Positions 1-7,800 of a DNA stretch of 44,330 bases are shown here, one piece after another. The notes under the pieces are model-generated. The model saw only the letters and a program-made list of their open reading frames with translations, was not told the DNA's origin and searched no databases. Made by a program: the position numbers and the translations under genes. The stretch comes from Kiritimatiellia bacterium (lineage in GTDB: Bacteria; Verrucomicrobiota; Kiritimatiellia; RFP12; UBA1067), in contig JAKSOW010000012.1 of assembly GCA_024405395.1 (NCBI GenBank), positions 1 to 44,330 of the forward strand, in the 5' to 3' direction. Each line of letters begins with the position of its first letter. The first letter of the stretch is position 1.

Positions 1-10
1 ATTATGTTCA

Positions 11-39
11 GACAGGATTAACCGGATTGACAGGATTTC
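11..39. repeat. ACAGGATT-type repeat, left copy
   Basis: Three imperfect copies of the unit RACAGGATT / ACCGGATT at a 9-12 base period lie just outside the stop of the leftmost gene. A reverse-complement version of the same repeat is found at 3894-3930, so the two copies face each other around a 3.9-kb gene block. Similar short AGGATT strings occur as dispersed intergenic repeats in some bacteria, so a role as element ends is an inference. Confidence 0.55.
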
Positions 40-63
40 ATGACCGGATCGTCTCGCTCAATA

Positions 64-1281
64 TCAAACGATATCGCAGATACGATAGCGTTCACCGCCG
101 TTTGATGCCGATGTCGCCATGATCTCGCCCGACTCCACCAGATCCTGAATGTATTCGTCACGCAGGGCACGGCGGATGAACTGCGTACGGCGGGTGAGCT
201 CGCCCTTGAGAATGCCGGCACCACCAGTCTGGGCGATGATCTGCAGAATGCGCTTCTTGTCCTTCTCGGCCGGCGATTCGCTTACGTTCTCCCGCACTAC
301 GCGGATCATCTCATTGATGAGGTAATGCACGAGTTTGGTGGCGTATTGGGCCTCTTCGGTGCCGATGACGGCGTCCGTTCCCCGACGTGACACGGCGAGG
401 ATGAGCGCCATCCGCCCGGCGTTTTCGCGCGCCTTGCCATAGAGGTAGTTCGTCTCGTCGCCGGTCTTGTCCGCAATCATCATCTTCTTGTAGATCTGGT
501 CCGTGAAGTCGTTGAATATGGCATTGGCCTCGGGTGTGATGGGGACGGTGATGACGCCTTCGGGCGCGTTCTTCCAGCGCAGCACCTCCAGGCGCACGTC
601 GTTGGGGATTGGTGTGATCGGCTTCGCCACGGGCTTGGGGCGCGTCTTCGAGATGAAGAAGAGGTTGCGCGGCAGCCAGCCGTCACGCAGGTCATTGCGC
701 GAGAGCGACTCGAAGAGAATCTGCGGCTGCGTGGTGGCGTAGAGGCAGAGATGCGGGTTGCGCACCACGATCGGCGGCTGTTCGCTCTTGCCGTCACGTG
801 GGACGCGTTGCTTGCCTTTCCAGCTGCCGCCGGCCGCGGACCACAGTTCGAGCAGGGCCGGCTTGATGGCGTGCTGTGCGCTTGAGGCGGCAACACTGTC
901 CGAAACGCCGGAGAAATAATGCCCGGCCTCGTCGATGAGGAAGCAGAAGCGGCTCTGCTGCTTGAGGGCCCACTCGATGGCGCTGTCGCTGGTCACCTGG
1001 CCCAGGCGCAGATAGGTGGCGCCGCAGTCGTCCAATACGCGCGAGAGCATGGCGAGGGGATGTCCCTTGCCGCAGCTTGTGTATCCCACCGCCATGCAGA
1101 ACAGGTTGGTGCGCTGTCCGTCGACGGTCTGGAAATGCTGGCCGTAGAGCGTGCCGGCAAGCGCGAGGGCGGAGGCGAGCGCGAAGAGCGGCTGTTCGCA
1201 GACGGCGGTCTCGTTCACGTAGTTCATGTAGGATTCGACAAAGCCGCCGGGATGGGCGAAATCAGAAGGGAGGTTGTTCAT
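64..1281 (-). CDS. DUF3987-like P-loop ATPase of a mobile or phage-type element
   Basis: The 405-aa product carries a Walker-A-like loop GYTSCGKGHP at residues 66-75 and a Walker-B-like FLIDEAG at 114-120. It opens with an 'F..Y...V.....' segment followed by the hydrophobic LFALASALALAGTLYG run. This order resembles the DUF3987 family of helicase/primase-associated ATPases seen in prophages and integrative elements, which are thought to act in element replication. The start lies 8 nt after the stop of the 120-aa gene and has no Shine-Dalgarno, so translation is probably coupled. No primase domain is present upstream, unlike many DUF3987 proteins. The ATPase nature is fairly secure; the replication role is inferred. 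Confidence 0.6.
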   Translation of the reverse strand: MNNLPSDFAHPGGFVESYMNYVNETAVCEQPLFALASALALAGTLYGQHFQTVDGQRTNLFCMAVGYTSCGKGHPLAMLSRVLDDCGATYLRLGQVTSDSAIEWALKQQSRFCFLIDEAGHYFSGVSDSVAASSAQHAIKPALLELWSAAGGSWKGKQRVPRDGKSEQPPIVVRNPHLCLYATTQPQILFESLSRNDLRDGWLPRNLFFISKTRPKPVAKPITPIPNDVRLEVLRWKNAPEGVITVPITPEANAIFNDFTDQIYKKMMIADKTGDETNYLYGKARENAGRMALILAVSRRGTDAVIGTEEAQYATKLVHYLINEMIRVVRENVSESPAEKDKKRILQIIAQTGGAGILKGELTRRTQFIRRALRDEYIQDLVESGEIMATSASNGGERYRICDIV

Positions 1282-1289
1282 GGGTGGAT

Positions 1290-1652
1290 TTAGCGGTTGG
1301 GGGTTGCGGACATGTTGCGGACGGCCTGCCAGATTCGGGCGGGCGTGAGGGGATGGGCCCCGATCAGCTGCTCGAGCCTCTTGCGGCTCTGGGCCAGCGT
1401 CTCATTGTGCGGAAAATACACGAAGAGCACGCCGTTGAGCGCCAGCTCCGTGATGTCAACCAACTCGCCCGCGTGTTCGGCATCGCCCTTAACGCCGGCC
1501 GGATCGTCCTGGCAGGCCCGGAAGAACTCGACTTCGCAGGCGGTGAGGCGGCTGTAGTCGCCGCGCAGGTAGTTGCCGATGGCGGCCATCTCCTCCTCGC
1601 GGGTGTCGTAGCAGGGAATCTCCTCGCCGTATCTGTCTTTTCTGATGTGCAT
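1290..1652 (-). CDS. hypothetical protein, 120 aa, accessory segment
   Basis: I do not recognise this protein. It is 120 aa, acidic in the first half, with a central TELALNGVLFVYFP stretch that could be a buried strand and a basic C-terminal helix around SRKRLEQLIGAHP. The start has a good Shine-Dalgarno, AAAAGGAG, about 8 nt upstream. It sits directly before the P-loop ATPase gene (8-nt gap), so the two probably share a message and may work together, for example as element replication partners. There is no signal peptide or membrane segment. Confidence 0.6.
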   Translation of the reverse strand: MHIRKDRYGEEIPCYDTREEEMAAIGNYLRGDYSRLTACEVEFFRACQDDPAGVKGDAEHAGELVDITELALNGVLFVYFPHNETLAQSRKRLEQLIGAHPLTPARIWQAVRNMSATPNR

Positions 1653-1818
1653 GACGCATTCTCCTTTTCGCTGGTGACCACGATTCCGCCGATCGTCGTG
1701 ACGCGTGAAGTCACCTGCCTCTCGCCGCCCTCGGACCTGGTGGGTCGTTGTCGGCGCCTAGTATGGAGAAGCGCGGAGTGCCCCGCATTTTCGGTGCGGG
1801 AATCTAAACCGCAGACAA

Positions 1819-1846
1819 TGAAAAGGCCCCGTAAACACGGGGCCTT
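1819..1846 (-). terminator. intrinsic terminator of the 529-aa gene
   Basis: On the minus strand, a perfect 10-bp stem (AAGGCCCCGT / ACGGGGCCTT, arms 1846-1837 and 1832-1823) with a GTTT loop is followed by TTTTC. It lies about 58 nt past the stop of the 529-aa gene and separates that gene from the 120-aa/ATPase pair, so these are probably separate transcription units. Confidence 0.75.
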
Positions 1847-1903
1847 GTGCATCTTGGTGGGATGAGGTTTGGTTTAGTTGCGCATTGGGCCGCCGATGCC
1901 CGA

Positions 1904-3493
1904 TCACTTGGCCTGGGCCAGGATCTTGTGGTTGGCGTACCCTTTGGCGTCGCCCTGGGCCTTTGCCGCCCTGTCCCAGGCGTCCTTGTGCTGTAGCCAG
2001 CACTGGTGCGCCCGGACGATGCGCGTGTTCTTGCCGTCAACGGGATGTACGGCCAGATACTTTTCGAAGATCTTCCGCTGCCGCATCATGAAGGTGGACT
2101 TGGGGCCCTTGAGGCCATTGCCCTCGTGCCCGAACTTCCTCTTGCGCTTGGGGGCCTTGGCGGCGATTTCGCGGTCGGCCTCGGCGGTGACGTGCGCCTT
2201 GATCTCGGCCACGTCTTTCCGGGTTTTGGCGGGATTGTAGTTCTTGTGGTCCACCCAAAAGGTTGCCAGCCCCCGCCTCAGGCAGGTGATGAACGTCTTC
2301 AGCTGGGAGGAGACCCCGATTTGGCGCTTTCTGCCGTTGGTGAAGAAGCGGCCATTGTTGATGGAGATGATTTCCTGGCTGCGCACCAGATCTTCGATGG
2401 ACTTGGACTCAATCTCCTTCGCCAGGTCGCACAACGTGCTCAGGTAGAGTTTGAGGTTTCTGATGATTTCACCCTTGTATTGATCCTCTGGTGTGGATTC
2501 ATTCTGTTTGATGGTGTTCCATGTCTCGGGGTTGTCTTCTTCCGCGGGGTCAGTGGCTTCGAATACATTGTACGTCAAGGTCGTGTCCACATTCAGGATG
2601 TGCGCCAATAGTTCATAGTCGTCATTCGAGAATGGTGTGCTGGTGGTGAACTTTTGTTCTTTGGCCGCCTCGACCAGATTGGAGGTGGTCTGAACAAGAT
2701 CCAGCATGGGGTGTCTGGCGGACGGGGCGTTTGCTGGAGGCATAAGGCCCTGCAGGCGGCGGCAATAGTCTTCCTTCGCATATCTGCGGTTTTCGGCGGA
2801 GGCCTCTTCTGCGGACATGAAATCGAAGTCCTCCGCGACGAGCTCGATTGAATCATCACGAATCGGGCGTTGCGGGTAGATATTCAGCATCTCTTCTTCG
2901 TCAAGTAGCTGTACTTCAGTCAGGACCAGTTTCCAGCAGGCGCAGAATTCGTCCACAAGGCGAGTGGCCTCTTCTTGGGTGGGATGCACCACCCAGTGGA
3001 TTACATCATTCATCTCGGCCATCATCGTGATGACACGAGGCAAGAACACAGATTTTATGTTTCGGGCCAACTTGCCGAACATCAGCAGCAGATCCTCACA
3101 TTCATGGTCGCGTGGTATGCAGTCAAATTGGGTGTTGAAATCGCAGACGACAATCTCATAAGAACGCAGATTGTCCTTGTCTGGCGCCTTTTTATCCAGT
3201 TTTTCGGCGAGTTCCCATACCCTTTGGATCGTTCCCTTGCGCAGCATGCAATACTGTATCAGGTCTTCGCGAAGGTCTTCCAGGGAAGGAGGATCGTCAT
3301 GTGGCCAGGGGGCGGGCTTGAGCTGTCTGATGGCGGAGTTGAGGTCAAATGCGAAGCCGCCGTTGTCGGAGAGGTCCTGGATTCTGTTCAGTTGCTTAAA
3401 GAACCGTTTGAATTCCCTATGTGTGCGACTGTTCTCCATGGCGTTCATTCGCCTGCGGAGTCTCCTGAGCCGTTGTATCAAGGAATCGTCCAT
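1904..3493 (-). CDS. hypothetical protein, 529 aa, accessory segment
   Basis: I do not recognise this protein. It is 529 aa, largely helical and charged, with a basic N-terminus (RLRRLRRRM, residues 9-17) and a long helical tract through residue ~250. A lysine-rich C-terminal part (about 425-529) includes KAPKRKRKFG, compatible with nucleic-acid binding. There is no signal peptide and no clear catalytic motif. The start is well supported by a near-perfect Shine-Dalgarno (CAGGAGGTG) 5 nt upstream and an extended -10 promoter at 3555-3560. It is the first gene of the accessory segment and is followed by its own terminator. The neighbouring DUF3987-like ATPase suggests an element maintenance or replication function, but that is inference only. 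Confidence 0.65.
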   Translation of the reverse strand: MDDSLIQRLRRLRRRMNAMENSRTHREFKRFFKQLNRIQDLSDNGGFAFDLNSAIRQLKPAPWPHDDPPSLEDLREDLIQYCMLRKGTIQRVWELAEKLDKKAPDKDNLRSYEIVVCDFNTQFDCIPRDHECEDLLLMFGKLARNIKSVFLPRVITMMAEMNDVIHWVVHPTQEEATRLVDEFCACWKLVLTEVQLLDEEEMLNIYPQRPIRDDSIELVAEDFDFMSAEEASAENRRYAKEDYCRRLQGLMPPANAPSARHPMLDLVQTTSNLVEAAKEQKFTTSTPFSNDDYELLAHILNVDTTLTYNVFEATDPAEEDNPETWNTIKQNESTPEDQYKGEIIRNLKLYLSTLCDLAKEIESKSIEDLVRSQEIISINNGRFFTNGRKRQIGVSSQLKTFITCLRRGLATFWVDHKNYNPAKTRKDVAEIKAHVTAEADREIAAKAPKRKRKFGHEGNGLKGPKSTFMMRQRKIFEKYLAVHPVDGKNTRIVRAHQCWLQHKDAWDRAAKAQGDAKGYANHKILAQAK

Positions 3494-3554
3494 ATTTCAC
3501 CTCCTGGTTCGTTTCGGATCCTGAGCATCCTGCTCCATCGTCGGATTCTGGGTG

Positions 3555-3560
3555 ATTATA
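3555..3560 (-). promoter_or_regulatory. extended -10 promoter of the 529-aa gene
   Basis: On the minus strand the sequence reads TGGTATAATC, an extended -10, about 60 nt before the gene start. The predicted leader is ~55 nt and carries the strong Shine-Dalgarno. No good -35 hexamer is visible. Confidence 0.55.
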
Positions 3561-3609
3561 CCATAAAACCGCGAGGTTGGGAATTGATGGAAGTCCGCAG
3601 AAGGCGTGC

Positions 3610-3644
3610 TATGGCAAAATTTTTGCGGCAAATATTTTGCCATA
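3610..3644. repeat. perfect 11-bp inverted repeat, operator-like
   Basis: The arms TATGGCAAAAT (3610-3620) and ATTTTGCCATA (3634-3644) are perfectly complementary around a 13-nt spacer that itself holds TTGCGGCAA. It lies upstream of the 529-aa gene promoter. It could be an operator for a dimeric regulator or a stem-loop; there is no T-run to make it a clear terminator. Confidence 0.6.
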
Positions 3645-3722
3645 ACATGAAGCGAATGGGTCTTGTCCCCATTTGATGCGTGACAAGTCTCTCGCTGCCG
3701 CGGGCGGATTGCAGGAGGGGAT

Positions 3723-3843
3723 GAGGCAGGAGGCAGGAGTCGATTTGAGAGGCTTCGCAACCTTGATCGGCCTCAATACCTGTGGCACAATGCCCGATAA
3801 GCTGCGCGTAGCGTCTTGAGATCGCCTCCTGTCTCCTGCCTCC
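3723..3843. repeat. imperfect inverted repeat, GAGGCAGGAG arms
   Basis: The arm at 3723-3742 (GAGGCAGGAGGCAGGAGTCG) matches the reverse complement of 3822-3843 with one substitution and a one-base indel. About 80 bases separate the arms. It probably belongs to the same repeat-rich boundary as the neighbouring ACAGGATT-type repeat. Confidence 0.5.
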
Positions 3844-3893
3844 ATTTCTCCTGTTTGAGGCCTGCGGCAGCAAAGAATCATTGCGGGGACTCC

Positions 3894-3930
3894 GGGATTT
3901 TCAATCCTGGAAATCCTGTGAATCCTGTCC
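3894..3930. repeat. ACAGGATT-type repeat, right copy (inverted)
   Basis: Read on the minus strand this begins GGACAGGATTCACAGGATTT and continues with a third degenerate unit, matching the plus-strand repeat at 11-39 in unit and period. The pair is in inverted orientation and encloses the three minus-strand accessory genes. Confidence 0.55.
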
Positions 3931-3986
3931 AAATATCCCCGGCTGTGCGGTGTGTCCCGTCTGGTTGCATAAGAAAGGTGCGAATT

Positions 3987-4017
3987 TTGACAGAGCGGGG
4001 CCAAATTGTGGTATAAT
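3987..4017 (+). promoter_or_regulatory. promoter of the nucleotidyltransferase pair
   Basis: A consensus -35 TTGACA (3987-3992) and an extended -10 TGGTATAAT (TATAAT 4012-4017) are separated by 19 bases, slightly long. The predicted start of transcription is ~4024, leaving a ~22-nt leader that contains GGGAGG. Confidence 0.6.
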
Positions 4018-4045
4018 CTGCTGCCAACGGGAGGATCCCACCCTT

Positions 4046-4633
4046 ATGACTGACAAAGAGTTAGATTCGGCGCGAGCCGACATCGAGTCGACGACGGATT
4101 TGCTCGAACGGGCAATGAAGCTGTCGGGGCTTCTGACCACGTTCTTCCAGGAACGCGGTTTCCCGCTCGTTGTCGTTGGTGGAAGCGCCGTTGAGTTCTA
4201 CACCGAGGGTGGCTACATGAGCGGCGATATCGATTTCTGCCGCAAGACGCTCAAGAGTGTGCCACCGCGTCTAATTCAGGAGATCGCGGAAAGTCTGGGT
4301 GGTCGGGGGCTTGGACGCAACTGGCTGATCTGTGGCCTTTATGTCGATTTTCTCGGTCTGCTGGAGAGTGAGACGCTGCGGCCTGAGAGGATTGTACGTA
4401 CGCCCTATGGAGAAGTCCGTATCCTCCCGCCTGAACTGGCGTTGGTGGAGCGGATCCTTTTCGCCGAACAGGATGGGGAATGTGTCCCGTCTGCCCGACA
4501 GATGATGGCGGCAGCCCTGAAAGATGCGGCCTTTGACTGGAAGGAGGCCGAACGTCTGGCGAATTTGCCGGACTTCAAGGTCCTTCCGGCTTTGCAGGCT
4601 CTTAAAGAGGAGATTGCCAATGCCCTCGCCTGA
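4046..4633 (+). CDS. AbiEii-like nucleotidyltransferase
   Basis: This 195-aa protein has the nucleotidyltransferase signature GGS (residues 45-47) followed 14 residues later by DID (61-63), the metal-binding pair of the MNT/AbiEii superfold. Several AbiEii relatives are toxins that modify tRNA ends; others are plain NTases of unknown substrate. The ATG at 4046 was chosen because GGGAGG lies 11 nt upstream and a promoter ends just before it; the longer open frame from 3881 would run through that promoter. The C-terminal half is helical. Its stop overlaps the next gene by 14 bases, so the two form a compact bicistron at the border of the accessory segment, which fits a toxin-antitoxin or defence pair. 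The pairing function is inferred. Confidence 0.7.
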   Translation: MTDKELDSARADIESTTDLLERAMKLSGLLTTFFQERGFPLVVVGGSAVEFYTEGGYMSGDIDFCRKTLKSVPPRLIQEIAESLGGRGLGRNWLICGLYVDFLGLLESETLRPERIVRTPYGEVRILPPELALVERILFAEQDGECVPSARQMMAAALKDAAFDWKEAERLANLPDFKVLPALQALKEEIANALA

Positions 4634-4808
4634 GCCCATCGTTTTGACCTGGGAGGAGTGGAAGGCTTCTCGTGCTGCGAAGCGGGAGCTTCTTGCGAAA
4701 CTGGGGCTGGCCGTGCCTTCGCGCCGCAAGTCCGCCATCGGCAGTCAGGAGAAGCGTCTGCGCAAGGCCTTCGGTGAGCGACGTGTTCCCGTTTTTACTT
4801 GCCCCTGA
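4620..4808 (+). CDS. small basic protein overlapping the nucleotidyltransferase
   Basis: This 62-aa protein starts at an ATG inside the end of the nucleotidyltransferase gene (14-base overlap, different frame). It begins MPSPEPIVLTWEEWKASRAAKRELL and is strongly basic (KRELL, SRRKS, EKRLRK), with a predicted amphipathic helix at about residues 10-30. I do not recognise the family. Its size, charge and tight coupling fit a partner or antitoxin of the upstream NTase, although antitoxins are more often encoded first. No independent Shine-Dalgarno is obvious; translation is probably coupled. Confidence 0.5.
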   Translation: MPSPEPIVLTWEEWKASRAAKRELLAKLGLAVPSRRKSAIGSQEKRLRKAFGERRVPVFTCP

Positions 4809-4835
4809 ATTGCCTAAATGAACCTCGATGGCCTG

Positions 4836-4864
4836 TTGACTTTGGACTCTTGAATTGCTAAAAT
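4836..4864 (+). promoter_or_regulatory. promoter of the LamG protein gene, leaderless arrangement
   Basis: TTGACT (4836-4841), a 17-base spacer and TGC-TAAAAT (4859-4864) form a good sigma-70-type promoter. The ATG at 4871 begins only 6 bases after the -10, about where transcription should start, and there is no Shine-Dalgarno. This predicts a leaderless mRNA. Confidence 0.65.
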
Positions 4865-4870
4865 CTCGGC

Positions 4871-7800
4871 ATGAAAAAGAACTTTCTTGCCGTAGTGATG
4901 ATTGGGCTCGTTTCAGGGGCGTGGGGTGATGCCGCGTTTGACGCCGACACCCTGGCGTTCTATCCCTTCAACGAGGGCGAGGTGGAGACTACGCCCACGC
5001 TGCGGCAGCCGGTCATTCTCAATGCCGTCGATGCGGCCGCCTATCGCGGTACGCCGTATCAGGCGGCTGCCTATGGCACGGTGACGCCCATGACGTATTC
5101 CGATGACGTCCCAGGTGCCTACATCTACGCGAATGAGACCGCTGCGGAGCCGTTGTATGGCCCGGGTGACTTTCAGGCGATCAAGTTTCCGGACATGGCC
5201 GCGGGTACAGATCCCAAAGGCGTCTATTGGCCGCTTACGACCAATGAGTCGGCGCGCAGCGCCATCGTCACGTATCAGGATGTGAATGGCGCTTTGCGTC
5301 CACAGGGCATGGCGTGCATCGTGCTGGACGGGCTCAACACGGCGTTGGCCAACCTGGATACCTGGACGGTTGAGCTTTTCTTCCGGGTGGAGTCGGCCTG
5401 TACGCAGCCCGGCAGCAGCAATGGCTCGTACCTGCTTTTTACGGCCGAGCAGGCGACTGGTGCGGTCAATGCGCAAACGCAGCTTAAGTTCTTGGTACAA
5501 TATGGTGCCTGGAACAAGTATGCCGTCTTCGGCGGCAGCAAGAGTGCGGCGATCACCATGTCGGAAACGTATCGGGCCCAGAATGCCGGATGGCAGCATC
5601 TGGCGCTGGTGCATGCCGCCGGCAAGACGACGACCTATCTGAACTATGTCTCGGTGAACACGATTGATCACACCTACGAGGCGCCGGCCGAGGGGACGCC
5701 CCTCGCGCCCCTTATCCTGGGCGATTCGCGCAACAGTTTCCCCGCGCAGCCGTTCTACGGCAAGATGGCGGCGGTTCGCGTCACGAAACGTGCGCTGAGC
5801 GTGCCCGATTTCCTCGTGGCAAGCGATACGGCCATTCGGCGCAAGGTGATCACCGGCGACTACGAGGTGGCGGCGGAAGGCGAAGACTACTCGTACGTTT
5901 CGGTGGTTGGCCCCGCCCGCATCACGGGTGGCGCCCTTCGGGTAGAACGGAAGTTCGTCGTTGAGAGCGGGTCCGTGACGCTCGACAACGCGGCCGTGAC
6001 CTTGACGCAGAGCGGCGCCGCGTTGACGGTTCCTGCAGGCGCCGTCCTGACCGCGCATGCGCCGATTGGCGGAGGGGCGATTGCGGTTCAGGCGGACGGC
6101 ACGGTGACCTTTGCCGGGGCGAACACCTTCACGGGCACTTTGACGCTCCAGGGCGCTGGCGCGCTCCATGTGGCGAACGATGCGGCGTTTGGCTCGCCGG
6201 AATCCGGGACGTTCGTCTATTCGCGTGCCGCTGAAGGCAACCTGAAAATGTATTTTGACGGGGTGGACATCTCCGAGCCGTTTGACTGCTGGCTCGAATC
6301 CAACTCGCTTTTCAATTTCTCCGCCAACACCACGAACGTGCTGCGGGGCGTCATCACCGGAAAGACCACGCGCAACAGCTTTACGTTTGGGGGCGGTTCC
6401 TACACGGTCATCTCCAATCGGGTCTCGAACATGGGCTATGTGGTGCATAGCGGCAACAACACGGCGCGTGTCGACATCTGGGGCGCGTTAGACGAATATC
6501 GCGCCAATTTCGGTGCGGGCGTCTATCATCATTTCGTGCGGCATCCGGAGATGTTCGGTGTCCGATATGGTCTTATGCCGAATGCCGGCACGCATGTGAT
6601 GGAGATCCCGAATGTCTTTGCGGAGTCTGCCGAGGCGACGCAGGCCTATCCGAGTTCCCTGCTGAACTTCGGCGCCAACAACGGCACGCTGGATCTGAAT
6701 GGCTTTGACCAGCGTTTCGCCTCCTTGATCGGTACGGCAAGAGGTACGATTCAGTCTGCGCTGCCGGCCACCTTGCATCTCGATGCGCAGGTGGCGCCTG
6801 AGTATACGCCAGACAACTCGAACTGGCTGGCCTATGAGCGGATGACCTTCAACGGGGCGTTCAAGGGCGCGGCGGCCTTCTCGGTGGAGGGGCCCATTCC
6901 CATGGATCTGGGCGGCGTCAGCACGACGACCGGACGTTTGACCGTGGCCAATGGCGGCCAGGTGAAATTCCTGTCGGGAGGTTCCTGGGCTGGTGAGGAC
7001 ATCGTGGTGACGGGCGAGGGCTCGCGGCTGGAGTTCACGGCCGGCGCCAATCTTTCGTCAGCGGCCGCTGTGATTTCCGTGTCGGCGGGTGGCCACCTCT
7101 GCATACCGGGCGGAACGGTTCGTCTGGGGGTGGCGCAGCTGGTGGTGGATGGCGAAACGCTGGACGCGAGCGGCACCTATGGCGCCGTGGGCTCGGGGGC
7201 GGAGCATGAGCTGTCCTGCCTGGAGGGCCCGGGCATGTTCCTGGTGACGGGCCGCGCACCGACTGTCTGCATCTGGTCCGCGAGCGGCCCGGACGCCGCG
7301 GTTTCAGCGGCGACCAGCTGGAAGGATGGCGTGAAGCCCGACTCCACGGTTGGCCAGGACTCGGCCATCTTCTCGGAAAACGGCGACACGGCGAATGTGG
7401 ACGTGCCGCTGTGGCTGCAGGGCCTGACGCTGCGGCGTCCGGCAGGCGGCGCCTTCACGTTTGCGGCTGGCGGCGGCACCCTGCTTCTGGGCAGTGGCGG
7501 CATCACGGCGGATGAGGCGCGTGGGGACGCCGCACGCGCCTACACGAATGACGTGCCCACGACGATCGGCGATACGCAGACTTGGCTGTTGCCCTCGGAG
7601 AGCTCGGTCTTCGTCCAGAATGGCGCGCTGGCGGGCTCTGAAAACGCGACGCTGTTTGTGACGGGTAACGGCGACCTCCACCTGACAGGCGACAATTCGG
7701 CCTTCCTTGGGACTATGGACTTCTCCGTTTCGGGTGATGCCTCCTGTTCGGGCGTCGTGGCCCATGTGTGGCATCCGCGTGCGCTGGGCGGCCCTGACGG

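Larger units (their letters stand above)
3494..4045. other. intergenic region with palindrome and inverted repeats
   Basis: This 552-base gap holds no convincing gene. It contains divergent promoters at both ends (3555-3560 minus, 3987-4017 plus), a perfect 11-bp inverted repeat at 3610-3644, an imperfect ~20-bp inverted repeat with arms 3723-3742 and 3822-3843, and the right ACAGGATT-type repeat at 3894-3930. The density of repeats suggests the edge of an inserted segment. Confidence 0.6.
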
